Shown here piece by piece: positions 45,213 to 54,510 of a stretch of DNA of 64,000 nucleotides. Source of the stretch: Bradyrhizobium paxllaeri (GTDB lineage Bacteria > Pseudomonadota > Alphaproteobacteria > Rhizobiales > Xanthobacteraceae); the NCBI RefSeq assembly GCF_001693515.2, contig NZ_CP042968.1, forward strand, positions 4,898,001 to 4,962,000, read 5' to 3'. How positions within the stretch are numbered: the stretch's first letter is position 1; each line of letters opens with the position of its first letter. The notes beneath the pieces were generated by a model that had not been told where the DNA came from, made no database searches, and saw only the letters and a list, made by a program, of their open reading frames with translations. A program made the position numbers and the translations under genes.

Positions 45213-45529
45213 CGGTCATTCTCCATAACTCAATGAACAACCCCCAACGCGTGAGCATAGCGACCGATTCGTGGCGGAAACCTGAATCAAAGAAAGCAAC
45301 TAAAAGGCGAACGTGTGAATGCGCGAGCCATGACGTCGTGCCGGAGCGTCTCTGTTCACGCAAAGCCATCCCGCCTCTCGCATGACCAGGCAGTCGCCCT
45401 CGGCAATGCGCGCGGCCCACGCTTAAGGGGCGATTAAGAGTTTTGCTTCATTGATTGAGGCTCCAGCGCAACATCCTTCAAAGCCGCAAGAATTGCGGGG
45501 CCGCACTCAACCTCTTTCAGGAGGATCGA
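45213..45529. other. 317-base divergent intergenic region
   Basis: Between the coiled-coil gene (minus) and the lipoprotein gene (plus). It must contain both promoters; no specific motif was identified beyond the AGGAGGATCGA ribosome site at its right edge. Confidence 0.4.
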
Positions 45530-46324
45530 TTGAGGACGCTTTTTGTTTGCGCAGTGACTACGATCCTGGTCGGCTGCAGTAGCCAACAACCACCCCAGCC
45601 ATCATGCGTTGGACTGAACCCGCTGGCCTGCCTGACCGCGGTTCATGTGCCAATTGAGCCTGAAGCGCCTGACAGCGATGTTGCCGCAATCAGACCGGTG
45701 CCAGCCGTCGCCTCGCGCGGCGATACGCCGCCGCGATCCCATGCGCATCATGAAGTCCGTCGGACACCGAGGCCAATCAAGGTCGCGGCGAAAGCGGCTT
45801 CTCGCATTCCGATACCGCTTCCTTCTCCGCAAACAAGCCAGCAGACGACGGGCAACGCCATTGCCGCACAAGCGACACCAGCAAGTGCCACCGATCCGCA
45901 CTCAACGACCGACGTTCCGCAGACCAGAACGACGGAAGAGCAGGTGGCGGCTGCCTCTGCGGTTGCGGAGGGAATGACGGTCCCGACGCTGGATGCGTCG
46001 CTGGACTCTCTCGTGGCCGTCCTCGTGGCTGATACGAACGTCAAGTCGGTCTCCGACCTCACAGGCAAGACCATTGCGATCGACGATCGATATTCGGAGT
46101 CGTCGATCGGCCGTGTCAGAACTGCGATGGTGGCGGCCGGCGCGCCCGATATTCAACTGAGCAAAGGTCAGGCCACGGCGATCAATCGGCTGGTCAGCAA
46201 GGAAGTCCCGGCTGCGGTCGTCGGGTTAGTCTCTGCCAGCGCCGCGGATAGTTTTCCTGAGATCGCGCGGTTCAGGACCTTTCGAGTCCCGCTCAAACCT
46301 CGATCAAGTCAGGCCAAGCCGTGA
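45530..46324 (+). CDS. Lipoprotein with periplasmic-binding-protein-like C-terminal domain
   Basis: 264-residue putative lipoprotein. A TTG start at 45530 is chosen because AGGAGGATCGA immediately precedes it and it gives MRTLFVCAVTTILVGCSSQ with a lipobox ending at C16; an ATG 25 codons earlier has no such leader. Residues 20-150 are Pro/Thr/Ala-rich. The C-terminal 120 residues (LVAVLVADTNVKSVSDLTGKTIAIDDRYSESSIGRVRTAMVAAGAP) match one lobe of an NMT1/PhnD-type binding fold, where DLTGKTIAI is typical. A single lobe suggests a truncated or sensor-like protein. Confidence 0.75.
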   Translation: MRTLFVCAVTTILVGCSSQQPPQPSCVGLNPLACLTAVHVPIEPEAPDSDVAAIRPVPAVASRGDTPPRSHAHHEVRRTPRPIKVAAKAASRIPIPLPSPQTSQQTTGNAIAAQATPASATDPHSTTDVPQTRTTEEQVAAASAVAEGMTVPTLDASLDSLVAVLVADTNVKSVSDLTGKTIAIDDRYSESSIGRVRTAMVAAGAPDIQLSKGQATAINRLVSKEVPAAVVGLVSASAADSFPEIARFRTFRVPLKPRSSQAKP

Positions 46325-46558
46325 CATATCTGCCCCTCGGAGATTCAATAGCCCGCGACGGGATGCGGGCGGAGCCAAAAACCCAACAAGAACAAGGCTG
46401 ATCTCCGGGGGGCTCGGCGGGAGAGCTTTACGCCCAGATCGACGACGCAACCCTGGAGGCAATGGCCTCCAACGGCATTGCTCGCCGCAGACGCGCTGAT
46501 GCGGTCAACGTGCACTTTGAATCGATCGGCGCTGACAAAGGTAGGTTGTCTGTCCCAA

Positions 46559-47062
46559 TCAAGCCGGCGGATGCAGTCGGGTATCGAGCTCGAACGGCTC
46601 CTGGAAGCGCATTTCGTAGGCCCCTTCTGCCCGCGATCCAATGAAGATCAAATTCCAGCTGTATTTCGAAACGGCGCTTGGAATGGCGACGAACTTGTAA
46701 TTCTCCAGAAGCTCATCACCATATTTTTGTTGCCCTGCACTTGGGACACCGGGGCGAAGCCACGCCTGATTTGGAACTGAGACTGGATCGACGATGTGAA
46801 CGGCAGACGGCTCCAGGATGGTGACCGCAGTCAGAACATGAGGAACCGTATCAAGAACTCGAAAGGTCTTATGGACCGCAACTTCAAGAATCGCAGTCGA
46901 TGCGTCGAGAGCGCAATAGATCGCTCGCGTGCCTTTCGAATTCCACCGCCCTCCTACCCTGTATGCGCCCTCGCCGCTGCCCCAGGTTGGCGCGAAGACC
47001 TTGGAGTCCAGACGCCATGCGACTAACTCGCTCCCTCCAATCGGCGATGGCAGCGACGTCAC
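46559..47062 (-). CDS. RES family toxin
   Basis: 167-residue RES-domain toxin, a family that depletes NAD+ by phosphorolysis or ADP-ribosylates. Conserved features are AWRLDSKVFAPTWGSGEGAYRVGGRWNSKGTRAIYCALDASTAILEVAVHK, including the R, Y and E positions, and the C-terminal SWNLIFIGS. The ATG overlaps the stop of the antitoxin gene upstream by four bases. Antitoxin-first order is the normal RES-Xre layout. Confidence 0.93.
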   Translation of the reverse strand: MTSLPSPIGGSELVAWRLDSKVFAPTWGSGEGAYRVGGRWNSKGTRAIYCALDASTAILEVAVHKTFRVLDTVPHVLTAVTILEPSAVHIVDPVSVPNQAWLRPGVPSAGQQKYGDELLENYKFVAIPSAVSKYSWNLIFIGSRAEGAYEMRFQEPFELDTRLHPPA

Positions 47063-47577
47063 GCATAAACACCGTAAGCGAGACGCTCCAGATAATCCTC
47101 AACGATCTTTACGCCGGCGGGCGTGGTCAAAAGATCGATAGGACGCTTTTGGTTTAACCCGATAGCCGGACGCTCGAACCATTGCTCAGCTTCCTCTTGC
47201 GTGCCGAAAACGGCTGTTGCCTTTGTCAGCAGCTCCGCAAATTGCCACGCTCGACCAGCTTGCTCATGACTCAACAGACCCAACGGTTTCTTTTCCTTCC
47301 GTTGAAGGGTGCGCAAGCTCATCCCGATAGCTTGTTCAAGTGAATCCTGTCCCATCACTTTCAAGCAACCAGCGAGGTGATCGATGGCCCGATTCGGAAT
47401 TCCACCCTCCAGCAGGAAATGAGCACCAAGCGGGTCGGTCCCGACAGACCGTCCAACGGCCTCGATGCCCAGCAAACCAGCCACACGTCGATGCAGTTGC
47501 TCCCAGTTCTGGAGCACATCGATCTCGGCAACGGTCGATTTTTGAGATCGTCTGGAAGCGGTAGCCTTTTGGGCCAT
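47059..47577 (-). CDS. Xre/MbcA/ParS-type antitoxin of a RES toxin
   Basis: 172-residue antitoxin. The N-terminal half holds an atypical helix-turn-helix (AIGMSLRTLQRKEKKPLGLLSHEQAGRAWQFAELLTKATAVFG), and the C-terminal MbcA/ParS toxin-binding domain contains EEAEQWFERPAIGLNQKRPIDLLTTPAGVKIVEDYLERLAYGVYA. It blocks the RES active site and probably represses the operon. The start follows AGGAGGG. A palindromic region overlies the promoter. Confidence 0.93.
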   Translation of the reverse strand: MAQKATASRRSQKSTVAEIDVLQNWEQLHRRVAGLLGIEAVGRSVGTDPLGAHFLLEGGIPNRAIDHLAGCLKVMGQDSLEQAIGMSLRTLQRKEKKPLGLLSHEQAGRAWQFAELLTKATAVFGTQEEAEQWFERPAIGLNQKRPIDLLTTPAGVKIVEDYLERLAYGVYA

Positions 47578-47586
47578 GGAGCCCTC

Positions 47587-47619
47587 CTGTCACGTGTCGC
47601 TAAATATATGACAGCTGTC
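47587..47619 (-). promoter_or_regulatory. Probable operator of the RES-Xre pair
   Basis: CTGTCA (47587-47592) and TGACAG (47608-47613) are inverted with 15 bases between, and the latter is embedded in the palindrome GACAGCTGTC (47610-47619). It is 10-42 bases upstream of the antitoxin ATG, fitting autoregulation. Confidence 0.5.
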
Positions 47620-47849
47620 GCCGCCCCGCAACCGGGGCTCCCAGTGATTTCCGGCCATAAAGCCTCTCAATCCGGCGTTTTGGACCGGAAATGACATCCC
47701 TATCGAGAGAGCGCGTCACGCGTGTCTGCGTCATGAAGGCTGAGCGATTTCTGCCGGATCTTGCGATACTTTCCCGTGCAGCGTAACTTTCAACTACACG
47801 TAGCTCGTTCGAAAGCAATCCACCTGGTTCGGCCTGGCGGGACAGAGCG

Positions 47850-48479
47850 ATGGCGGACGTCCCATGGCACCTTTCCGGTGACTACTTTGAGAACTGCAGT
47901 TGCAGCATCGTGTGTCCCTGCCTCGTGTCGGCGGCCCCACCGTTAACCGCGCGGCCGACCGAGGGCTTCTGTAACGTTCCACTGATCTTCCATGTCGAAA
48001 GTGGTCGCTATGGCGACATCGCGCTCGATGGTCTCAATGTCCTGGTGATCCTCCACGCGCCTGGGGTCATGGCAGATGGAGATTGGTCGGTGGCCGCCTA
48101 TATCGATCAGCGCGCCGACGACAAGCAGACCGAGGCCCTGGCTGCGATCTTCACCGGCGCCGCCGGTGGGCCGATGGCCGCATTCACGCCGTTGATCAGC
48201 AAGAACCTCGGAGTGCGCAAGGTCCCGATCACATTCCAAATCGACGGCAAGACGCGGTCCGCCGAAATCCCTGGCATTCTGCACATGTCCGTCGAGCCGT
48301 TGCCGACGATGCATCCGAGCGGGGAAATGTGGGCGAACATCGGCCATCCGGTTAGCCCCGACAACATGGTGATGGCGGTCGGCGCCGCGGGCAATACGTT
48401 CAGCGATCATGGCATGCGCTGGGATAATTCCGGCAAGAACGGCCTCTATGCGCCGATCCGCTGGTCGAACCAGGCGTGA
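47850..48479 (+). CDS. DUF1326 domain protein
   Basis: 209-residue protein of the DUF1326 family. The start WHLSGDYFENCSCSIVCPCL supplies the conserved Cys cluster (NCSCS..CPC) that suggests metal binding. Later features are GVMADGDWSVAAYIDQRADDKQTEALAAIFTG and GKNGLYAPIRWSNQ, all typical. The role is unknown. The DUF2182 gene follows after 49 bases on the same strand; these two families often pair. Confidence 0.93.
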   Translation: MADVPWHLSGDYFENCSCSIVCPCLVSAAPPLTARPTEGFCNVPLIFHVESGRYGDIALDGLNVLVILHAPGVMADGDWSVAAYIDQRADDKQTEALAAIFTGAAGGPMAAFTPLISKNLGVRKVPITFQIDGKTRSAEIPGILHMSVEPLPTMHPSGEMWANIGHPVSPDNMVMAVGAAGNTFSDHGMRWDNSGKNGLYAPIRWSNQA

Positions 48480-48528
48480 CGCAGCCCCTGATACGGCCCT
48501 GCACCAAGGCCGGTAACGTCAATCGCAA

Positions 48529-49344
48529 ATGACCGACAGCCCCCTGGAAACCGTGCTGCGCCGCGATCGGTGGATCGTCGGCGGCGCGATCGGGATCATT
48601 GCCGCGCTGGCATGGGGCTATGTGCTCTGGCTCGCCAACGACATGGACATGGGCGGCATGGACATGACCGGCTTCCGCATGGCCGGGATCGGAATCATGT
48701 TGCCGGCCAACGAGCCATGGCGAGCGACCGAGTTCGCCTATGTGTTCCTGATGTGGGCGGTGATGATGGTCGGAATGATGGCGCCCTCGGCCGCGCCCAT
48801 GATTCTCATGTACGCCCGCGTGGGTCGACAGGCGAGAACGCAGGGCAAGCCATTCGCCGCGACCGGCTGGTTTGCGGCCGGCTACCTCCTCGCCTGGAGC
48901 GGCTTTTCGCTGGCAGCCACTTTTCTCCAATGGGTGATCGAGCGGACAGCCCTGCTGGACTCCCGGATGGCGATCGCCAGCAACCTGCTCGGCGCAATCG
49001 TGCTGATCGCGGCGGGTGTCTATCAATGGACACCGCTCAAGGACGCCTGTCTCGCCCAATGCCAGTCGCCATTTCTGTTCCTGATGCGCCACGGCGGTTT
49101 TCGCGACGACCGGCGAGGCTGCCTGCTGCTGGGGCTTCGGCACGGAGGCTATTGTGTCGGCTGCTGCTGGCTTTTGATGGCGCTTTTGTTCGTCAGCGGA
49201 GTCATGAACGTGCTTTGGATTGCGCTTTTGTCTCTGCTTGTCCTTTTGGAGAAGCTTACGCCGGCCGGACGATGGATCGCACGCGCCGCCGGCATTGCAT
49301 GTGTAGCTGCGGGCGCCTGGCTGCTGGTGTCCTTGCCGCAGTGA
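48529..49344 (+). CDS. DUF2182 family membrane protein
   Basis: 271-residue protein with about seven membrane helices, including FAYVFLMWAVMMVGMMAPSAAPMILMY, WFAAGYLLAWSGFSLAATFLQW and HGGYCVGCCWLLMALLFVSGVMNVLWIALLSLLVLLEK. The Met-rich first loop (NDMDMGGMDMTGFRM) and the CxxCC and HGG motifs suggest a copper-like metal, though that is inference. It is co-directional with the DUF1326 gene. Confidence 0.92.
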   Translation: MTDSPLETVLRRDRWIVGGAIGIIAALAWGYVLWLANDMDMGGMDMTGFRMAGIGIMLPANEPWRATEFAYVFLMWAVMMVGMMAPSAAPMILMYARVGRQARTQGKPFAATGWFAAGYLLAWSGFSLAATFLQWVIERTALLDSRMAIASNLLGAIVLIAAGVYQWTPLKDACLAQCQSPFLFLMRHGGFRDDRRGCLLLGLRHGGYCVGCCWLLMALLFVSGVMNVLWIALLSLLVLLEKLTPAGRWIARAAGIACVAAGAWLLVSLPQ

Positions 49345-49684
49345 TGGGCGAGCTACTTACGACTACGAGAGCAAACGCTCTGCCGCATTCCAGAATTCGC
49401 TGCGAGCAACAACGCGGGAATAAAGATCGCGAAAACATTTTCGCCGTCAATGGTTTGTGCCTTGGGCCGGTGTACCCCATGGATCGGGGCGCTTGAGCGA
49501 GGCGCGCTTGACCTTGGCTTTTCCGCCAATACGGCGCAATGCGAAGCGCTGATGGACCAAACCGGCGACGTCGTCATTCCACAGCCTGCGACCTACAGCA
49601 TCGCCATATTCCGTTGCACCAATCGCCATTGACCCGGCGCGCCCGTCTTGCCATGTTGACCGCCCCGACAATCCAGAGTCGTGC
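49345..49684. other. 340-base region before the retron operon
   Basis: Non-coding space that should contain the promoter of the operon starting at 49685. No clear -35/-10 pair, palindrome or ribosome site was recognised. Short open frames in both strands look like shadows. Confidence 0.4.
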
Positions 49685-52600
49685 ATGAAAGTCGTTCGTT
49701 CCGTTCGCCTCTGGATGAAGGAGGGCAGTTCAGACAAACTCTATGAAGTCGATCTGGTCGATCTCGAACGCCCAGACGTCGACGCACGCTATCTCGTCAA
49801 TTTCAGGTATGGCCGTCGCGGCACGTCGTTAAGGGATGGAACGAAGACTTCGTCGCCGGTCATCCGCGCGAACGCCGACAAGCTATTCGACAGTGTCGTG
49901 GTGTCCAAGATCAACGGCGGTTATCGCCGCGTCGACGGCGACGCACCACCGCTGACGGTTCGCGACACCGGCGTCGCTGCCAACGGACGCGACACGGAGC
50001 TACTCAAGAAGCTCGCGATCTGTGCGCGCAGTGCATGGCCCGACAACGAACGCGACCGCCTGTTCTGGCGCCTCGGCGTGATCCGGCTGGCCCCCGCCTA
50101 CCCCCAACTCGCTGCCATCGCCGAGAATATCGGCGCGGCGAACGCAAGTTACAGCCTCGTGTATGCGCTGGCGCGCTGCGGCGGTGCTGATGCCGCCGAT
50201 CTGCTGCGCAGCTGCGCGGACGCCAATGTCAGTCTCGTGACACGCGACTACGCGGCCTATGCCCTCGCCAGCGAACTGATGGGCGCGCGGCGACCGCCGC
50301 CACGCCTGTCGTTGCCGCGAACGACGGATGCTGCGGCGACACGCGACATCGAGATGGCGCTGACGAACGGCGACGGCGCGGGGCTGCTGCAGGCCTTGCT
50401 GGCGGCAAGCTCGGCACATCCGGGCTTCGCCAATCAGTTCCTCATCGCGCTTGCCCACCATGCGCTCGCCGACGGCGCGGCGCGCAAGACGCTGCTCGCG
50501 GCGGTGCGCGCGATGAGTCCACGCCCGCCCTATGTTCAGGTGCTGCGGCGCCTGTTCAAGTATGCCGATCTCACCGACGACGGTCCGCTGTTCGCCGCAA
50601 CGGCGCGGCAGTTCGAGCTGGCGACACCGATGTACCGTCGCGGCCGCGTCTATAATGACCGCGTCTGGGTGCCCGGTTCGCGCCAGGCGCTGAAGCTCAG
50701 CGAGGAACTGCGGAGCACGGCTCCGCGCATCGCGCTGTCCGACCAGACCCTGCTCTATTTCAAGCGGCGCGCCTGGCGCATGCTGCGCAAGCGCGCCGAG
50801 CTCGGACAGGACACCTTCACGGCGATGGCGAGTGAGCTCCTCCTCGCCTTCACCGACGCCGACGGCATCAAGCCGGCGACGTGGACCGAGTATGTCCGCA
50901 TCGATGGCCGCTTCCAGCCCGCCCCCCATGCCACCGAGGCGCTGAGCCGGGTCTGGAGCGTCAGCCACCTGCTGCATGAAGCGGCCGAGACCAGCCGCTT
51001 CAATCCCAACGCGCTCACGCATCGCCACGTCGGCGCGCATGCGCCTGACCAGCGCGAGGAAGCGTTCCCCGCGCTGTGGGATGCCCAGCCGCAACGGCTG
51101 CTGCACATCGCGACATTGGCGCGCAATCATGCGGCGGCGCGCTTCGCGGCCGAGGCGCTGCGGCAGGGCCCGCCACGGCCCGAGATGATGGACGCGGCCG
51201 CGATCGGCGGCCTGCTAGCCTCGCCATATCCGGAGGTCACCGCGCTCGCGGCATCGATCGCGCGGCGGCTGATCGATGCCGGCAAGGTCGAGGCAGCCTT
51301 GATCGCCGCACTGCTCGAGTCGGCCGTACAGGAAATGCGCGACCTCGCCATCCGCGCCATCGACGACCGCGCCGACTGGCCGTGGGCCGACCCCACCCTC
51401 GCCCGCACGGCCCTGACCAGCCCGCACGAGCACGTGCAGGGCCGGACGCGCGGCTGGCTGCGCGACCGCGCGCCCTCGCGGGACCAACGCGCCCGCGCGA
51501 CGGAAGCGTTCGCGGCGTGGCTCGCGCAGTTGCCGTCAGAACTGGACGACATGCAGCGCGCCAGCCTCACGGCCGCCCTCGCGCTGCTGCCACAGCTATG
51601 GCCCGATCGCGACTGCCCGCTGCAACCGGAAATCATCGAAAGCCTGACCGGCCACGCCAGCCCCGACGTCCAGGCAGCCAGCATCCAGCTTATTGCCGTT
51701 ACCCCAACGCGGCCCGATGACCTGCCGGCAGAGTTTTGGCAGGCCATCCTGCAGGCGGATGCACCGGAAATCCGCATTGCCTCGATGGCCCTGCTGGCAC
51801 GGCTCGACGACACCGCCCTTGCGGAGTATCGCGACGGCATCACGCTGGCGGCCACCGGCGCCCATGCCGGGCTGCGCGCGGCGGCGCGGCCGCTGGTCGC
51901 GCGCCTTGCGGCGACCGACGAAGCTTATGCCATCCGGTTGCGCGACATGCTGATGGCCGGCTTCTTCCGCGCCGAACCGGTCGAAGGCCATGCCGCCGAC
52001 ATGGTCACACTCTTCGCCGATGCCTTGCCGCGGGCAGCGGCCGCCATTGACGACGGCACGCTGTGGCGGCTGCTGCAGGCACGCGCGTCCGGCGCGCGCA
52101 TGATGGGCGCAAAGCTGCTGGAGAGCCGCGACCTGCAGCGCTTCTCTGTCCGCCAGCTTGCCCGCCTCGGCAACCATCCGTTCGCTGCCGTCCGCCGCTT
52201 CGCGCTTCAGGCGTTTGCGGCCGACGAGGCCCGCTTCCGCGCCGACCCGCAGAATGCCGTGCTGCTGGTCGAGAGCGAGTGGGACGACGTACGAGCCACC
52301 GCGGTGAACCGCCTCACCGCATGGCCCAGCGACGCGCTGCCGGCGGCGGCGCTGGCGGTCATGGCGGACTCGACCGTGCCGGCGGTGCAGGACGGCGCCC
52401 GCCTGCTGCTTCGGCGCAGCCTCGCCGACGGCGACGTCGCCGAGGTGCTGGGGCGCGTGCTGGAGCACCCCTCTGGCAGCTTTCACCTCTTCGTCACCGA
52501 GCTGATAACCGGCGATTCGCTGGCGGATGCGGCGGTCTTCGCCAAATTCCTCACCCAGGCCCGCATCATCCTGATGCAGATCAACCGCGGGCGCATCGCC

Positions 52601-52843
52601 AAGGACCGCATCTTCACGGCATTGCGCAACGAGGCGCTGGCGCACAGGGAGCGTGCCGCAGCGATCGCGCAGTTGCTGCACGACTTTACGCTCAGCGTGA
52701 CCCTTCGCGATAAGGCGCCGGCGCTGATGATCCTGCGCGACATAGCCCGGGCCTGGCCGGATCTCACTCTGCCTGTCACCGTGGCCCGTGCCGGCCGCAC
52801 GCCGTCGGGCGGCAACTCGCAAGCCAGCGGAAGCGCCGCATGA
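49685..52843 (+). CDS. WGR domain plus ARM/HEAT-repeat protein (retron partner)
   Basis: 1052-residue accessory protein. Residues about 1-85 form a WGR-type domain (RSVRLWMKEGSSDKLYEVDLVD, YLVNFRYGRRG, ending VVSKINGGYRRV). From about 110 to 1035 the sequence is a long alpha-solenoid of HEAT/ARM-like repeats rich in Ala/Leu/Arg, with repeated ALxxLLxSPxPEVxxLAAxxA-type units (for example GGLLASPYPEVTALAASIARRL). The stop overlaps the SWIM gene start by four bases (ATGA), and the RT gene follows. As I recall, ARM-repeat and winged-helix/SWIM proteins accompany type XIII retrons. WGR plus SWIM proteins also co-occur with MoxR-type ATPases (molR/yeh loci), but no ATPase is here. Confidence 0.9.
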   Translation: MKVVRSVRLWMKEGSSDKLYEVDLVDLERPDVDARYLVNFRYGRRGTSLRDGTKTSSPVIRANADKLFDSVVVSKINGGYRRVDGDAPPLTVRDTGVAANGRDTELLKKLAICARSAWPDNERDRLFWRLGVIRLAPAYPQLAAIAENIGAANASYSLVYALARCGGADAADLLRSCADANVSLVTRDYAAYALASELMGARRPPPRLSLPRTTDAAATRDIEMALTNGDGAGLLQALLAASSAHPGFANQFLIALAHHALADGAARKTLLAAVRAMSPRPPYVQVLRRLFKYADLTDDGPLFAATARQFELATPMYRRGRVYNDRVWVPGSRQALKLSEELRSTAPRIALSDQTLLYFKRRAWRMLRKRAELGQDTFTAMASELLLAFTDADGIKPATWTEYVRIDGRFQPAPHATEALSRVWSVSHLLHEAAETSRFNPNALTHRHVGAHAPDQREEAFPALWDAQPQRLLHIATLARNHAAARFAAEALRQGPPRPEMMDAAAIGGLLASPYPEVTALAASIARRLIDAGKVEAALIAALLESAVQEMRDLAIRAIDDRADWPWADPTLARTALTSPHEHVQGRTRGWLRDRAPSRDQRARATEAFAAWLAQLPSELDDMQRASLTAALALLPQLWPDRDCPLQPEIIESLTGHASPDVQAASIQLIAVTPTRPDDLPAEFWQAILQADAPEIRIASMALLARLDDTALAEYRDGITLAATGAHAGLRAAARPLVARLAATDEAYAIRLRDMLMAGFFRAEPVEGHAADMVTLFADALPRAAAAIDDGTLWRLLQARASGARMMGAKLLESRDLQRFSVRQLARLGNHPFAAVRRFALQAFAADEARFRADPQNAVLLVESEWDDVRATAVNRLTAWPSDALPAAALAVMADSTVPAVQDGARLLLRRSLADGDVAEVLGRVLEHPSGSFHLFVTELITGDSLADAAVFAKFLTQARIILMQINRGRIAKDRIFTALRNEALAHRERAAAIAQLLHDFTLSVTLRDKAPALMILRDIARAWPDLTLPVTVARAGRTPSGGNSQASGSAA

Positions 52844-54510
52844 ATTTCGCATATCGATTTCTCGGCAGCACCAGCGCCTCGTCCGACGCCGCCTCGTCGT
52901 CGTTCGCCTTCGCGCCGGACACGCTGCGCCAACCGACCTTCTTCACCGGCAAGGTCGCGCGCCACCTCGCGTTCCGCGAGGCGATCTCGGCGCTGCATCA
53001 TGTCGTCGTGTCGGACCTGCGCTTCAAGCCGCGCGACCGTACCGCCTACTTCGAGTGGCTGAAGCAGAACGAGGCCAACTTCCTCGCCGAAGCGACGAAG
53101 CAGTCCGCGGCGCTCAAGCCGCGCATCGCGGAATTGCAGGACCGCATCCGCGGCCTCGACCGCGCGCGCGATCGGCTGATGAAGCCGTTCTGGACGGCGC
53201 GGCAGGCCTATTTCAACTACCTCTACAAGGAGAACCGCGACGCCTGGATCGTGCTCGATCCTGTCATCACCGTGCATCCGGACGAGATCTTCTTCGAGTG
53301 CTTCAGCCTCGACGAATCGAGCTACGGGCGGCTGTCATGCGACCACGACGTGTTCGAGAGCCTCGGCGAGATGGCATTCGGCACCACCAACATCGACTAC
53401 AGCCACGCCCTCTACGACGAATTCCAGAAGATCCGCTCCTATCGCGACACCACGCTCACCATCGATCCCTCCGGCTTCGAGGTGCAGACCGGCGACGACC
53501 TCGACTTCCGCGAGGAGAAGATCGACCTGCCGGATAGCTGGGTGCGCGGCTTCCTGCAGGTGTCGAGCGCCATGACCCTCCGGGCGCATGTGTTCGACCT
53601 GCATCCGGTGGACATGGCCAACATTCTCACCCGCCTCGCGCAGAAAAAGGAAAAGGCCGGTCCACGCTCGCTGCGCTTTGTGCTGAAGCCCGATGCGCCC
53701 GTGGAGGTGATCATCGAACCGTGGCACGACAGGCTCACTTTCCGCCGCTCGATCTATCGCGGCAAGGCCCCTGCCGAGATCCGCATCTGGGGCCGGCGAA
53801 GGCTTGCGATCCTCGGGCGGGCGCTGCCGCTGGCGCGGTCGGTGCGGGTCCATCTGACCCAGAGCGGCCTGCCATCGTTCTTCGTCGTCGATTTCGGCGG
53901 GCTACGATTTACGCTCGGCCTGTCCGGGTGGACGGCGAACGACTGGTCGTCCGCCGGGCAGTTCGACCTGCTCGCGCCGCGCCACAAGGTCGACAGCGAC
54001 ACCGCCCAACGCATTTTCGCGGCGCTCGGCAAATCCCACGCGGCGACCGCCGCGGAGTTGTCGCGCTGGACTGGCGTTGACCAGACGCTCGTGCATGCGG
54101 CGCTCACGGGCTACACCCAGGCCGGACGCGTCATGTTCGACCTCGACAAGTCGCTCTACCGCCTGCGCGAACTGACGCGCGAGCCGCTGTCGCCGGCGCA
54201 GTTGCGCTTCGCGAGCCCGCAGGAGGAGAAGGCCGACCGCCTGATCGACGCCAACCTCGTGACGATCGGCAACATTGATCGCAACCAGGGCGCTCGCGCC
54301 GTCAACGGCAGCGTGCTCGACAACGCCCGCACCGAGCAGGTGAGCCTTGTCATCGACGACGACGACCGTCTCGTCGAGGCGCGATGCAGCTGTCATTTCT
54401 ACGGCCACAACAAGATGGCGCGCGGCCCTTGCGAACACATGCTGGCGTTGCGCCGGATCTTCCATGCCCAGGTCGAGGGCGTCGCCCAGGACGGACGCGC
54501 CATCGCATGA
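52840..54510 (+). CDS. SWIM zinc-finger protein (retron partner)
   Basis: 556-residue protein. A charged helical segment (residues about 80-120) precedes a middle beta-rich region with WVRGFLQVSSAMTLRAHVFDLHPVDMANIL. A winged-helix-like part follows (SDTAQRIFAALGKSHAATAAELSRWTGVDQTLVHAALTGYTQAGRVMFDLDKSLYRLR). The C-terminal SWIM finger has C516-x-C518 and C531-x-H533. The ATG overlaps the stop of the ARM protein. Winged-helix followed by SWIM fits the WHSWIM partner of type XIII retrons. DNA or msDNA binding is a plausible role. Confidence 0.9.
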   Translation: MNFAYRFLGSTSASSDAASSSFAFAPDTLRQPTFFTGKVARHLAFREAISALHHVVVSDLRFKPRDRTAYFEWLKQNEANFLAEATKQSAALKPRIAELQDRIRGLDRARDRLMKPFWTARQAYFNYLYKENRDAWIVLDPVITVHPDEIFFECFSLDESSYGRLSCDHDVFESLGEMAFGTTNIDYSHALYDEFQKIRSYRDTTLTIDPSGFEVQTGDDLDFREEKIDLPDSWVRGFLQVSSAMTLRAHVFDLHPVDMANILTRLAQKKEKAGPRSLRFVLKPDAPVEVIIEPWHDRLTFRRSIYRGKAPAEIRIWGRRRLAILGRALPLARSVRVHLTQSGLPSFFVVDFGGLRFTLGLSGWTANDWSSAGQFDLLAPRHKVDSDTAQRIFAALGKSHAATAAELSRWTGVDQTLVHAALTGYTQAGRVMFDLDKSLYRLRELTREPLSPAQLRFASPQEEKADRLIDANLVTIGNIDRNQGARAVNGSVLDNARTEQVSLVIDDDDRLVEARCSCHFYGHNKMARGPCEHMLALRRIFHAQVEGVAQDGRAIA

